In this document: piece by piece, positions 29,262 through 38,190 of the stretch
Layout: the number at the start of each line of letters is the position of its first letter
How positions within the stretch are numbered: position 1 is the stretch's first letter
Assembly: GCA_963757805.1 (NCBI GenBank)
Contig: CAVWSM010000008.1
Location: forward strand, 1-64,000
Direction: 5' to 3'
DNA from: CAVWSM01 sp963757805
Lineage (GTDB): Bacteria; Actinomycetota; Actinomycetes; Jiangellales; Jiangellaceae
Length of the DNA stretch: 64,000 nt
Position numbers and translations under genes: made by a program
Notes under the pieces: generated by a model
Seen by the model: only the letters and a program-made list of their open reading frames with translations
Databases searched by the model: none
What the model was told of the DNA's origin: nothing

Positions 29262-29296
29262 TACTCAAGACACCCCCGGTCGAGCGAGAAGGACAG

Positions 29297-30580
29297 ATGA
29301 GTACGACGGCCCGCCGCGAGGATGCCGACGTCATCGTCGTCGGCGCCGGGCCGGCCGGATCGACGACAGCCTTCTACCTCGCGCAGGCCGGCCTCGACGT
29401 GCTGCTACTGGACAAGGCGGCCTTTCCGCGCGACAAGATCTGCGGTGACGGGCTCACGCCACGGGCCGCGCGGCAGCTGACCCGCATGGGAGTCGACACC
29501 ACCGGCGACGGCTGGATCCGCAACAAGGGCTTGCGCATCGTCGGAGGCGGGATGCGTCTCGAGCTCCCGTGGCCAGAGCTCGCGAGTTTCCCCGGTTATG
29601 GCCTGGTCCGGCCGCGCCTCGACTTCGACCAGCTGCTGGCCGAGCACGCGGTCAAGGCTGGTGCGCTGCTGCACGAGCGCACCAACGTCACGGGCCCGGT
29701 GCTCGACGAGTCGACTGGCCGCATCGTGGGCGTTACGGCCAAACCGCTGGACGACGACGGTCGGACCGCAGGCGACTCTGTCACCTTCCGCGCACCACTG
29801 ATCGTGGCCGCGGACGGCGTCTCGTCGCGGCTGTCCACCGCGATGGGCATCCACAAGCGCGATGACCGGCCGATGGGCGTGGCGGTGCGCACCTACTTCC
29901 GGACGCCACGGCACGACGACGAATGGATGGAGTCGTGGCTCGAGCTGTGGTCGGGCAACGACCTGCTCCCGGGTTACGGCTGGATCTTCGCCTGCGGCAA
30001 CGGCACCAGCAACGTCGGCCTGGGCATCCTCGACACGTCCCGAGCGTTCGGTCGCGTCGACTACAAGGACCTGCTCCGCCGGTGGACAGCGCAGCTTCCA
30101 GCCGAGTGGGGCTTCACACCGGACAACCAGATCGGCGGCGTACGCGGAGCGGCGCTGCCCATGGCCTTCAACCGGCAGCCGCACTACTCTCGCGGCCTGT
30201 TGCTGGTCGGCGACGCAGGTGGCATGGTCAACCCGTTCAACGGCGAGGGCATCGACTACGCCATGGAGGCGGCGAGCCTCGCATCTCAGGTCATCACCGA
30301 CGCCAAGGCTCATGCCACGGCGATCGGTCGGGAGCGAGTGCTGCACGGCTATGCAAGTGCGCTCAAGGCCGAACATGGCGGCTACTTCACACTCGGCCGC
30401 TTCTTCGTCAAGGCGATCGGCCACCCGTCGATCATGAAGTTGGCGGCTCGCCACGGCATGCCACGCCCGGCGCTCATGCGCTTCGCACTCAAGCTCATGG
30501 CCAACCTCACTGACCATCGCGACGGCGACGCCATGGATCGCCTCATCAACGGCCTGACCAAGATGGTGCCGGCGGCATGA
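29297..30580 (+). CDS. menJ: Geranylgeranyl reductase family flavoprotein, probable menaquinone reductase MenJ
   Basis: The 427-residue FAD enzyme begins ADVIVVGAGPAGSTTAFYLAQAGLDVLLLDKAAFPRDKICGDGLTPRA, with the dinucleotide motif and the GGR signature. APLIVAADGVSSRLSTAMG and LLVGDAGGMVNPFNGEGIDYAMEA are the further FAD motifs. In mycobacteria the homologue next to menG, MenJ, saturates one double bond of the menaquinone side chain. The same context here (menG upstream, nuo and a prenyl synthase downstream) supports that role by inference. The ATG at 29297 follows AGAAGGAC. It probably begins the nuo transcript, as nuoA starts 31 bp later. Confidence 0.88.
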   Translation: MSTTARREDADVIVVGAGPAGSTTAFYLAQAGLDVLLLDKAAFPRDKICGDGLTPRAARQLTRMGVDTTGDGWIRNKGLRIVGGGMRLELPWPELASFPGYGLVRPRLDFDQLLAEHAVKAGALLHERTNVTGPVLDESTGRIVGVTAKPLDDDGRTAGDSVTFRAPLIVAADGVSSRLSTAMGIHKRDDRPMGVAVRTYFRTPRHDDEWMESWLELWSGNDLLPGYGWIFACGNGTSNVGLGILDTSRAFGRVDYKDLLRRWTAQLPAEWGFTPDNQIGGVRGAALPMAFNRQPHYSRGLLLVGDAGGMVNPFNGEGIDYAMEAASLASQVITDAKAHATAIGRERVLHGYASALKAEHGGYFTLGRFFVKAIGHPSIMKLAARHGMPRPALMRFALKLMANLTDHRDGDAMDRLINGLTKMVPAA

Positions 30581-30611
30581 CCACATACGGAGCAGAGGGG
30601 AGCGAGGCGTC

Positions 30612-30971
30612 GTGAACCCGTACGTCCCGATCATCGCGTTGGCAGTGCTGGCCTTCGCGTTCGCGGTCTTCTCGGTCGTCACTTCCCGGATCGCCGGTCC
30701 GCGGCGGTTCAACCTAGTGCGGTTGGAGTCGTACGAGTGCGGCATCGACCCGACCCCGCAGCCAGCGGGCGGCGGTCGATTTCCGATCAAGTACTACCTG
30801 ACCGCGATGCTCTTCATCATCTTCGACATCGAGACCATCTTCCTTTTCCCGTGGGCGATCCGGTTCGACGCGCTCGGGCTGTTCGCCTACGTCGAGATGA
30901 TCCTTTTCATGGTGACCATCTTCGTGGCCTACGCGTACGTGTGGCGTCGCGGTGGCCTGGAATGGGACTAG
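30612..30971 (+). CDS. nuoA: NADH-quinone oxidoreductase subunit A
   Basis: This small three-helix membrane subunit of complex I has 119 residues. The invariant loop SYECGIDPTPQPAGGGRFPIKYYLTAMLFIIFDIETIFLFPWA identifies it. It helps join the membrane arm to the peripheral arm near the quinone channel. The GTG start follows GAGGGG. It is the first of fourteen nuo genes in the standard order. Confidence 0.97.
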   Translation: MNPYVPIIALAVLAFAFAVFSVVTSRIAGPRRFNLVRLESYECGIDPTPQPAGGGRFPIKYYLTAMLFIIFDIETIFLFPWAIRFDALGLFAYVEMILFMVTIFVAYAYVWRRGGLEWD

Positions 30972-31023
30972 GGATCTGTGACAACACGCATGCGAATCCG
31001 CACATTGATCCGGAGGATCTGAC

Positions 31024-31578
31024 GTGGGTATCGAGGAAAAGCTCCCGAGCGGCTTCCTGCTCACCTCCGTAGAGGATCTCGCCGGCTATTTCCGCAAGGC
31101 GTCGTTGTGGCCGGCGACATTCGGGCTCGCCTGTTGTGCGATCGAGATGATGACCTCCGGTGCGCCGCGATATGACCTCGGCCGATATGGCATGGAGGTC
31201 TTCCGCGCCTCTCCGCGCCAGGCCGACCTGATGATCGTGGCCGGCCGGGTCAGCCAGAAGATGGCGCCGGTGCTGCGCCGGATCTACGACCAGATGCCCG
31301 GACCCAAGTGGGTGCTCTCGATGGGGGTCTGCGCCAGCAGCGGCGGGATGTTCAACAACTACGCGATTGTGCAGGGCGTCGACCACATCGTGCCGGTAGA
31401 CATCTACCTGCCGGGGTGTCCGCCGCGGCCGGAGATGCTGATCGACGCGATCCTCAAGCTGCACAAGAAGATCCAAGACATGCCACTCGGGGTCAACGCG
31501 CAGCGGGCACAGGCCGAGGCTGAGCAGCTCGCGCTGGCCGCGCCGGCGACGCACGAGATGAAGGGGCTGCTGCGTTGA
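31024..31578 (+). CDS. nuoB: NADH-quinone oxidoreductase subunit B
   Basis: The 184-residue peripheral subunit carries the N2 iron-sulfur cluster that passes electrons to menaquinone. Ligand motifs are CCAIEMM, GVCASSGGMFNNYAIVQGVD and YLPGCPPRPEMLIDA. The GTG start follows GGAGG. The C-terminus has a short extra helix compared with proteobacterial NuoB. Confidence 0.98.
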   Translation: MGIEEKLPSGFLLTSVEDLAGYFRKASLWPATFGLACCAIEMMTSGAPRYDLGRYGMEVFRASPRQADLMIVAGRVSQKMAPVLRRIYDQMPGPKWVLSMGVCASSGGMFNNYAIVQGVDHIVPVDIYLPGCPPRPEMLIDAILKLHKKIQDMPLGVNAQRAQAEAEQLALAAPATHEMKGLLR

Positions 31579-31633
31579 CCAGCACGAGCGGCGATCCGAT
31601 TGCCGAGGAACGAGGCCAGAGGCGAGCGCGACC

Positions 31634-32365
31634 ATGAGCACGAGCGACGAGTCCAAACTCCCCGCAGAGCCCGAGCCGCGCCGCACCGAGCCGCTGCCGC
31701 CGCATCCGACCGAGCGCGGCATGTTCGGGGTGGAGGGCAGCGGCGACACCTCCGGCTACGGCCGCCTGGTCCGCCGGATCACCAACCCGGTGGTGCTCGA
31801 CGAGTCGACACCGCGGCCGTGGGGTGGCTGGCTCGACGAGGTCGGCGACTCGCTCTCTGAGGCACTCGAGGCGACCGGCGTCTCCTTCGACGACGCGGTC
31901 GAGAAGGTCGTCATCGATCGCGGCGAGATGACGCTGTTCATCAAGCGCGACCAGCTGCTCGACGTCATCCGACCGCTGCGGGACGACCCCACCCTGCGGT
32001 TCGAGATGTGCCTCGGCGTGTCCGGCGTCCACTACCCAGGAGACACCGGTCGGGAGCTGCATGCTGTCTATCCGATGCTGTCGATCACGCACAACCGGCG
32101 GCTTCGGCTCGAGGTGACCTGCCCCGACGCCGACCCGCACATGCCGTCGATCGTCGCGGTCTACCCGGCTAACAACTGGCACGAGCGGGAGACCTTCGAC
32201 TTCTTCGGCATCGTCTTCGACGGGCACCCGTCGCTGACCCGCATAGAGATGCCCGACGACTGGCCGGGTCACCCGCAGCGCAAGGACTACCCGCTCGGGG
32301 GCATCCCGGTGGAATACAAGGGCGCCACGATCCCGCCCGCTGACGAGCGGAGAGCCTACAGCTGA
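31634..32365 (+). CDS. nuoC: NADH-quinone oxidoreductase subunit C
   Basis: The 243-residue subunit of the connecting module is unfused to NuoD, as in most actinobacteria. VYPANNWHERETFDFFGIVFDGHPSLTRIEMPDDWPGHPQRKDYPLGG is the 30-kDa subunit signature. An actinobacterial N-terminal extension of about 60 residues is rich in Pro and Glu. Its stop overlaps the nuoD start (TGATG). Confidence 0.97.
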   Translation: MSTSDESKLPAEPEPRRTEPLPPHPTERGMFGVEGSGDTSGYGRLVRRITNPVVLDESTPRPWGGWLDEVGDSLSEALEATGVSFDDAVEKVVIDRGEMTLFIKRDQLLDVIRPLRDDPTLRFEMCLGVSGVHYPGDTGRELHAVYPMLSITHNRRLRLEVTCPDADPHMPSIVAVYPANNWHERETFDFFGIVFDGHPSLTRIEMPDDWPGHPQRKDYPLGGIPVEYKGATIPPADERRAYS

Positions 32366-33729
32366 TGAGCGACTTCACCTACACGTCGGCCGCCGATGAC
32401 GCGGACGCGTTCGGCGATCCCTACGCAGGGGTCCGCGACACCACCGAGGGTCCGGTCTACACCGTCACCGGCCAGGACTGGGACTCCATCGTGTCGGCCG
32501 CCCAGGCGGGCGAAGAGCGCCTCGTCGTCAACATGGGCCCGCAGCACCCCTCGACGCACGGCGTGCTCCGGCTTGTCCTCGAGCTCGATGGCGAGAACGT
32601 CACCGAGGCCCGCGCCGGCATCGGCTTCCTGCACACCGGCATCGAGAAGAACATGGAGTACCGCACGTGGACCCAGGGGGTCACGTTCTGCACTCGCATG
32701 GACTACCTCATGCCACTGCACAACGAGGCGGCCTACGTCCTCGCGGTCGAAAAGCTGCTGGGGATCACTGACGAGATCCCAGAGCGCGCCAAGGTCATCC
32801 GCGTGATGATGCTCGAGCTCAACCTCATCTCCTCACACCTCGTCTGCATCGCCACGGGCGGCCTTGAGATAGGCGCCCTCACGGTCATGACCAACGGGTT
32901 CCGCGACCGCGAGAAGATCCTCGACGTCTTCGAGCTCGTCTCCGGCCTGCGCATGAACATGGGCTACTTCCGCCCCGGCGGCGTCGCTCAAGACCTACCG
33001 CCGGGGGCGGTGGAGCGCGTACGCGAGTGCGTGCAGTGGCTGCGAAAGTACATCCCTGAGTACGAGATGTTCATGAACGAGAACGCCATCTTCAAGGGCC
33101 GCACGGTGGGGGTGGGCTACCTCGACCTCGCCGGTTGCATGGCGCTCGGCATGACGGGGCCGGTGCTGCGAGCGGCGGGGCTGCCGTGGGACCTGCGCAA
33201 GTCGCAGCCCTATTTGGAGTACGACTCCTATGACTTTGATGTGCCGACCTGGGACACCTGCGACGCCTACGGCAGGTTCCGGGTACGCGTCGAGGAGATG
33301 AAGCAGAGCCTGCGCATTGTCGAGCAGTGCCTCGAGCGGCTCGCGCCCGGGCCGGTCATGGTGGCAGACAAGAAGATCGCCTGGCCGGCGCAGCTTGCGC
33401 TGGGTGGCGATGGCATGGGCAATTCCCTCGACCACATCCGCCACATCATGGGCGAGTCGATGGAGGCTCTGATCCACCACTTCAAGCTGGTGACCGAGGG
33501 CTTCCGCGTGCCAGCGGGCCAGGTCTACGTACCCATCGAGTCGCCACGTGGCGAGCTGGGCTGTCACCTCGTCTCCGACGGCGGCACCCGGCCCTACCGC
33601 GCACACTTCCGCGACCCGTCCTTCAACAACCTGCAGGCCGTGTCGGTGATGTCGGAAGGTGGCATGGTGGCCGACGTGATCGTCGCAGTCGCGAGTCTCG
33701 ACCCGGTCCTGGGCGGAGCTGACAGGTGA
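32365..33729 (+). CDS. nuoD: NADH-quinone oxidoreductase subunit D
   Basis: The 454-residue 49-kDa-type subunit lines the quinone site together with NuoB. Signatures include VNMGPQHPSTHGVLRLVLELDGE, GFLHTGIEKNMEYRTW, DYLMPLHNEAAY and SPRGELGCHLVSDGG. An actinobacterial N-terminal extension is present. The start overlaps nuoC and the end overlaps nuoE by four bases, indicating coupled translation. Confidence 0.98.
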   Translation: MSDFTYTSAADDADAFGDPYAGVRDTTEGPVYTVTGQDWDSIVSAAQAGEERLVVNMGPQHPSTHGVLRLVLELDGENVTEARAGIGFLHTGIEKNMEYRTWTQGVTFCTRMDYLMPLHNEAAYVLAVEKLLGITDEIPERAKVIRVMMLELNLISSHLVCIATGGLEIGALTVMTNGFRDREKILDVFELVSGLRMNMGYFRPGGVAQDLPPGAVERVRECVQWLRKYIPEYEMFMNENAIFKGRTVGVGYLDLAGCMALGMTGPVLRAAGLPWDLRKSQPYLEYDSYDFDVPTWDTCDAYGRFRVRVEEMKQSLRIVEQCLERLAPGPVMVADKKIAWPAQLALGGDGMGNSLDHIRHIMGESMEALIHHFKLVTEGFRVPAGQVYVPIESPRGELGCHLVSDGGTRPYRAHFRDPSFNNLQAVSVMSEGGMVADVIVAVASLDPVLGGADR

Positions 33730-34421
33730 GCAATCTCAACGAGGAGACCCGCCAGGAGATGCGCGAGATCATCGCGCGCTATCCGGTCCCACGTTCCGCG
33801 CTGCTGCCCATGCTGCACCTCGTGCAGAGCTACGACGGCTACGTGACTCCCGAGGCCATCGAGATCTGCGCCGAGGAGCTCGGCATCACCGAGGCCGAGG
33901 TCTCCGGAGTGGCGACGTTCTACACGATGTACAAGCGCCACCCCGCGGGCGACTATCACGTCGGCGTGTGCACCAACACGCTGTGCGCGGTCATGGGCGG
34001 CGACGAGATCTGGAAGCGCGTCACCGAGCACACCGGCCTCGGCCAGGACGAGACCACCGACGACGGCAAGGTCTCGATCGAGCACGTCGAGTGCAACGCA
34101 GCCTGCGACTTCGCGCCGGTCGTGATGGTCAACTGGGAGTTCATGGACAACCAGACCCCGCAGAGCACCGTCGACCTGATCGACAAGCTCCGCGCCGGCG
34201 AGGAGGTCCGGTCCACCCGCGGGCCACGAGTGTGCACGTTCAAGGAGGCCGAGCGGGTGCTTGCCGGCTTCAACGACGGGCTGGCTGGTGAGGGGCCGGC
34301 GGCAGGGCCAGCCTCGCTCATCGGCCTCGAGCTTGCCCGCGAACGTGGCTGGACCGCACCGCCGGTGCCGGCCGCACCCGCCAAGGCAACCTCCACGTCC
34401 GCGCAGGGGGAGACCACGTGA
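33726..34421 (+). CDS. nuoE: NADH-quinone oxidoreductase subunit E
   Basis: The 231-residue subunit of the NADH dehydrogenase module holds a 2Fe-2S cluster. The ligands are the cysteines in GVCTNTLCAVMGG and VECNAACDFAPVVMVN. The C-terminal tail, from about residue 165, is longer than in proteobacteria and rich in Ala, Pro and Thr, a usual actinobacterial feature. GTGA overlaps link it to nuoD and nuoF. Confidence 0.97.
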   Translation: MSNLNEETRQEMREIIARYPVPRSALLPMLHLVQSYDGYVTPEAIEICAEELGITEAEVSGVATFYTMYKRHPAGDYHVGVCTNTLCAVMGGDEIWKRVTEHTGLGQDETTDDGKVSIEHVECNAACDFAPVVMVNWEFMDNQTPQSTVDLIDKLRAGEEVRSTRGPRVCTFKEAERVLAGFNDGLAGEGPAAGPASLIGLELARERGWTAPPVPAAPAKATSTSAQGETT

Positions 34422-35728
34422 CCACTCTCGCTCCCGTCCTCTCCGCCCACTGGGACGACGATGACGCGTTCACGCGCGCCGGCTACGAGCGCCGCGGTGG
34501 CTACCAGGCGCTGCGCAAGGCCCTCGGCACGCCGCCCAACGATCTGGTGCAGCTGGTCAAGGACGCGGGACTTCGCGGCCGTGGCGGTGCGGGCTTCCCG
34601 ACCGGCCTGAAGTGGGGCTTCATCCCGCAGGACAACCCCAAGCCCAAGTACCTCGTCGTCAACGCGGACGAGTCGGAGCCGGGCACCTGCAAGGACATCC
34701 CGCTCATGATGGCCACCCCGCACACGCTGGTCGAGGGCGTGATCATCTCCGCCTACGCCATCCGCGCCAACCGCGCCTTCATCTACATACGCGGCGAGGT
34801 GCTGCACGTCGTCCGCCGCCTGCAGGCCGCGGTCGCCGACGCTTACGCGGCCGGATACCTCGGCAGCAACATCCTCGGCTCCGGCTATGACCTCGAGCTT
34901 GTCGTGCACGCCGGCGCTGGCGCCTACATCTGCGGCGAGGAGACAGCGATGCTCGACTCGTTGGAGGGCCGACGCGGCCAGCCGCGACTCCGCCCACCGT
35001 TCCCCGCCGTGGCGGGTCTCTATGCATCGCCGACCGTCATCAACAACGTCGAGTCCATCGCATCGGTCGTGCCCATCGTGCAGCACGGCGCCGACTGGTT
35101 CGCCAAGATGGGCACCGAGAAGAGCAAGGGCATGGGGCTCTTCTCGCTGTCCGGCCACGTGACCAAGCCCGGCCAGTACGAAGCCCCGTTAGGCATCACC
35201 CTGCGCGAGCTGCTCGACATGGCGGGTGGCGTCCGTGAGGGCCACGAGCTCAAGTTCTGGACCCCGGGCGGCTCGTCGACGCAGATCCTCACCGCCGAGC
35301 ACCTCGACGTACCACTTGACTTCGAGAGCGTGGCGGCGGCCGGTTCGCTGCTCGGCACCCGGGCGTTGCAGATCTTCGACGAGACGGTTTCCGTCGTACG
35401 CACCACGCTGCGCTGGGCGGAGTTCTACAAGCACGAGTCGTGCGGCAAGTGCACCCCGTGCCGAGAAGGCAGCTGGTGGCTCGTGCAGGTGCTGCAGCGG
35501 CTCGAGGCCGGCAAGGGCAACGAGGCCGACCTCGACCTGCTCCTCGACATGTGCGACAACATTGCCGGTCGCTCGTTCTGCGCGCTCGCCGACGGCACGG
35601 CGGCCTGTGTCACAAGCGCTATCCAGCTGTTCCGGGACGAGTTCCTCGCCGGCACGCACACGCCGGCGTGGGAAATGTTCCCGTACGAGGCCAGCACTCT
35701 GTTCGCCAGCGCGGGAGCCAACGCCTGA
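34418..35728 (+). CDS. nuoF: NADH-quinone oxidoreductase subunit F
   Basis: This 436-residue subunit binds NADH and FMN. LRGRGGAGFPTGLKWGFIP and VVNADESEPGTCKD are the nucleotide and flavin sites, GAGAYICGEETAMLDSLEG is conserved, and ESCGKCTPCREG supplies three of the ligands of the N3 4Fe-4S cluster. Its stop overlaps the nuoG ATG. Confidence 0.98.
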   Translation: MTTLAPVLSAHWDDDDAFTRAGYERRGGYQALRKALGTPPNDLVQLVKDAGLRGRGGAGFPTGLKWGFIPQDNPKPKYLVVNADESEPGTCKDIPLMMATPHTLVEGVIISAYAIRANRAFIYIRGEVLHVVRRLQAAVADAYAAGYLGSNILGSGYDLELVVHAGAGAYICGEETAMLDSLEGRRGQPRLRPPFPAVAGLYASPTVINNVESIASVVPIVQHGADWFAKMGTEKSKGMGLFSLSGHVTKPGQYEAPLGITLRELLDMAGGVREGHELKFWTPGGSSTQILTAEHLDVPLDFESVAAAGSLLGTRALQIFDETVSVVRTTLRWAEFYKHESCGKCTPCREGSWWLVQVLQRLEAGKGNEADLDLLLDMCDNIAGRSFCALADGTAACVTSAIQLFRDEFLAGTHTPAWEMFPYEASTLFASAGANA

Positions 35729-38190
35729 TGACCGTCACCACAAGCGCGCCGGCCACCGGCGGCGACGTGCAGAAGCAGCAAGACCTGGTCACGCTGACCA
35801 TCGATGGCTTTCAGGTGAGCGTGCCCAAGGGCACCTTGATCATCCGGGCCGCCGAGCTGCTCGGCATCCAGATCCCGCGGTTCTGTGACCACCCGCTGCT
35901 CGAACCGGTCGGCGCCTGCCGCCAGTGCCTCGTCGAGATCACCGACATGGGCAACGGCCGCGGCATGCCCAAGCCGCAGGCTTCCTGCACGACCGAGGTC
36001 GCCCCGGGCATGGTCGTCAAGACCCAGCTCACCTCGCCAGTGGCCGACAAGGCGCAGCAGGGGGTCATGGAGTTCCTGCTCATCAACCACCCGCTCGACT
36101 GTCCGATCTGCGACAAGGGTGGCGAGTGCCCGCTGCAGAACCAGGCGATGAGCAACGGCCGCGGCGAGGCTCGGTTCACCGGGCGTAAGCGCACCTACCC
36201 CAAGCCGATCGCCATCTCTGCGCAAGTCCTTCTCGACCGTGAGCGCTGCGTTCTGTGCGCCCGGTGCACGCGTTTCTCGGAGGAGATCGCGGGTGACCCG
36301 TTCATCGACATGGTCGAGCGTGGTGTGCTGCAGCAGGTCGGCATCTACGAGAAGGAGCCGTTCGATAGCTACTTCTCGGGCAACACCATCCAGATCTGCC
36401 CGGTGGGCGCACTGACCAGCGCCGCTTACCGCTTCCGTTCGCGACCGTTCGACCTCGTGTCGGTGCCGTCGGTGGGCGAGCACGACGCGTGCGGTGCGGC
36501 CATTCGCGTAGACCAACGCCGGGGCAAGGTCATGCGCAGGCTCGCGGGTGACGACCCCGAGGTCAACGAGGAGTGGATCACCGACAAGGACCGCTTCGCG
36601 TTCCCCTACTCCAGCCTCGACGACCGACTCACCCATCCGCTCGTGCGCAACGAGGAGTCCGGCCTGCTCGAGCCGGCATCGTGGCCGGCGGCATTGTCCC
36701 TGGCCGCCAAGGGACTGCTGTCCGCGCGCGCCGGCCTGGGTGCCGCCGTCCTGACCGGTGGCCGGGTCACCCTCGAGGACGCCTACGCCTACTCGAAGTT
36801 TGCGCGCGTTGCGCTGCGTACCAACGACATCGACTTCCGAGCTCGGGCGGTGTCGGCAGAGGAGACGGCGTTCCTTTCGGCCGTGGTCGCCGGACGCGGG
36901 TTGGGCGTCACCTATGCCGACCTGGAGCGGGCGCCCGCTGTGCTCCTCGTCGGGTTCGAGCCGGAGGAGGAGGCCGGCATCATCTTCTTGCGGCTGCGCA
37001 AGGCGGTCCGCAAGCACGGCCTCCTGGTGCACGCCATCGCGCCCTACGCGACCCGTAGCCTCGACAAGCTGTCTGGCTCGTTGCTGCCTGCCGCGCCGGG
37101 CACCGAGGCCGAGCTGCTCGAGGCGATCGCGCGCGGCGACCAGCGGGTGAGCGCGGTTGCCGATGCACTCAAGCAACAGGGCGCTGTGCTGCTGGTTGGC
37201 GAGCGGCTCGCTTCCATGCCTGGTGCACTGTCGGCCGCGCTGCATCTTGCGGATGCCACCGGCGCACGGCTCGCATGGATCCCTCGGCGAGCTGGTGAGC
37301 GCGGTGCTCTCGAGGCCGGCGCACTGCCCACGCTGCTCCCCGGCGGTCGCCCCGTGAGCGAAGCAGAGGCGCGCGTCGACGTCGCCGCCGACTGGGGCGT
37401 CGACGTTCTTCCATCGCAGGCCGGTCGCGACACCATGGAGATCCTCACGGCCGGCGCTGCTGGGGAGCTTGACGCTCTGGTGATCGGCGGGGTTGAGCTG
37501 GGCGACCTGCCAGACGTCGCGGCTGCTCGCAATGCGCTCGAGACCACGCCGTTCGTCGTCAGCCTGGAAGTCCGCGCGAGCGAGGTGACCGAGCTCGCCG
37601 ACGTCGTGCTGCCGGTCGCTCCCGCGGTCGAGAAGGCCGGCACGTTCGTCAACTGGGAGGGTCGCGAGCGTCCGTTCGGCAAGGCGCTGCTGGAGTCGGG
37701 TGCATTGCCCGACGTCAGGGCGCTGTCGCTGATTGCCGATGAGATGGACGCTCCGATCGCGCTGCCAACGGTGGAGGCCGCCCGCGACGAGCTCGCCGAG
37801 CTCGGCAGCTGGGACGGCGCCAAGGCGGCCGCCCCGTCGGTGGCCGCGCAGGAGCCAGCGGCTCCGGCGCCGGGCGAAGCGGTCCTCGCCACGTGGCGAC
37901 TCATGCTCGACGCCGGGCGGTTGCAGGATGGCGAGCCGTATCTTGCGGCGACCGCCCGGCCGCCGGTGGCCCGGATGTCCGCCGCGACCGCGGCCGAGAC
38001 GGGCGTCTCCGACGGCGACCCGGTGACGGTGGCGAGCGACATCGGCGCGATCCAGCTCCCGGTGCTTGTCACCGAGATGCCTGATCGCGTTGTCTGGGTC
38101 CCTGCCAACTCCGTGGGCTCGCGCGTCTTCCTCGACCTCGGCGTCGGCGCTGGTGCCGTCGTCAAGCTCTCTGCTGGGGGGTCTGCCTGA
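35728..38190 (+). CDS. nuoG: NADH-quinone oxidoreductase subunit G
   Basis: The 820-residue subunit carries the iron-sulfur relay between NuoF and NuoI. The N-terminal ferredoxin domain (FCDHPLLEPVGACRQCLVEI), the CPICDKGGECPLQNQ segment and the CVLCARCTRFSEE and QICPVGALTS ligands are present, followed by a molybdopterin-oxidoreductase-like domain. The ATG at 35728 overlaps the nuoF stop as ATGA. A very long open frame on the opposite strand (949 codons) is a composition artefact. Confidence 0.97.
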   Translation: MTVTTSAPATGGDVQKQQDLVTLTIDGFQVSVPKGTLIIRAAELLGIQIPRFCDHPLLEPVGACRQCLVEITDMGNGRGMPKPQASCTTEVAPGMVVKTQLTSPVADKAQQGVMEFLLINHPLDCPICDKGGECPLQNQAMSNGRGEARFTGRKRTYPKPIAISAQVLLDRERCVLCARCTRFSEEIAGDPFIDMVERGVLQQVGIYEKEPFDSYFSGNTIQICPVGALTSAAYRFRSRPFDLVSVPSVGEHDACGAAIRVDQRRGKVMRRLAGDDPEVNEEWITDKDRFAFPYSSLDDRLTHPLVRNEESGLLEPASWPAALSLAAKGLLSARAGLGAAVLTGGRVTLEDAYAYSKFARVALRTNDIDFRARAVSAEETAFLSAVVAGRGLGVTYADLERAPAVLLVGFEPEEEAGIIFLRLRKAVRKHGLLVHAIAPYATRSLDKLSGSLLPAAPGTEAELLEAIARGDQRVSAVADALKQQGAVLLVGERLASMPGALSAALHLADATGARLAWIPRRAGERGALEAGALPTLLPGGRPVSEAEARVDVAADWGVDVLPSQAGRDTMEILTAGAAGELDALVIGGVELGDLPDVAAARNALETTPFVVSLEVRASEVTELADVVLPVAPAVEKAGTFVNWEGRERPFGKALLESGALPDVRALSLIADEMDAPIALPTVEAARDELAELGSWDGAKAAAPSVAAQEPAAPAPGEAVLATWRLMLDAGRLQDGEPYLAATARPPVARMSAATAAETGVSDGDPVTVASDIGAIQLPVLVTEMPDRVVWVPANSVGSRVFLDLGVGAGAVVKLSAGGSA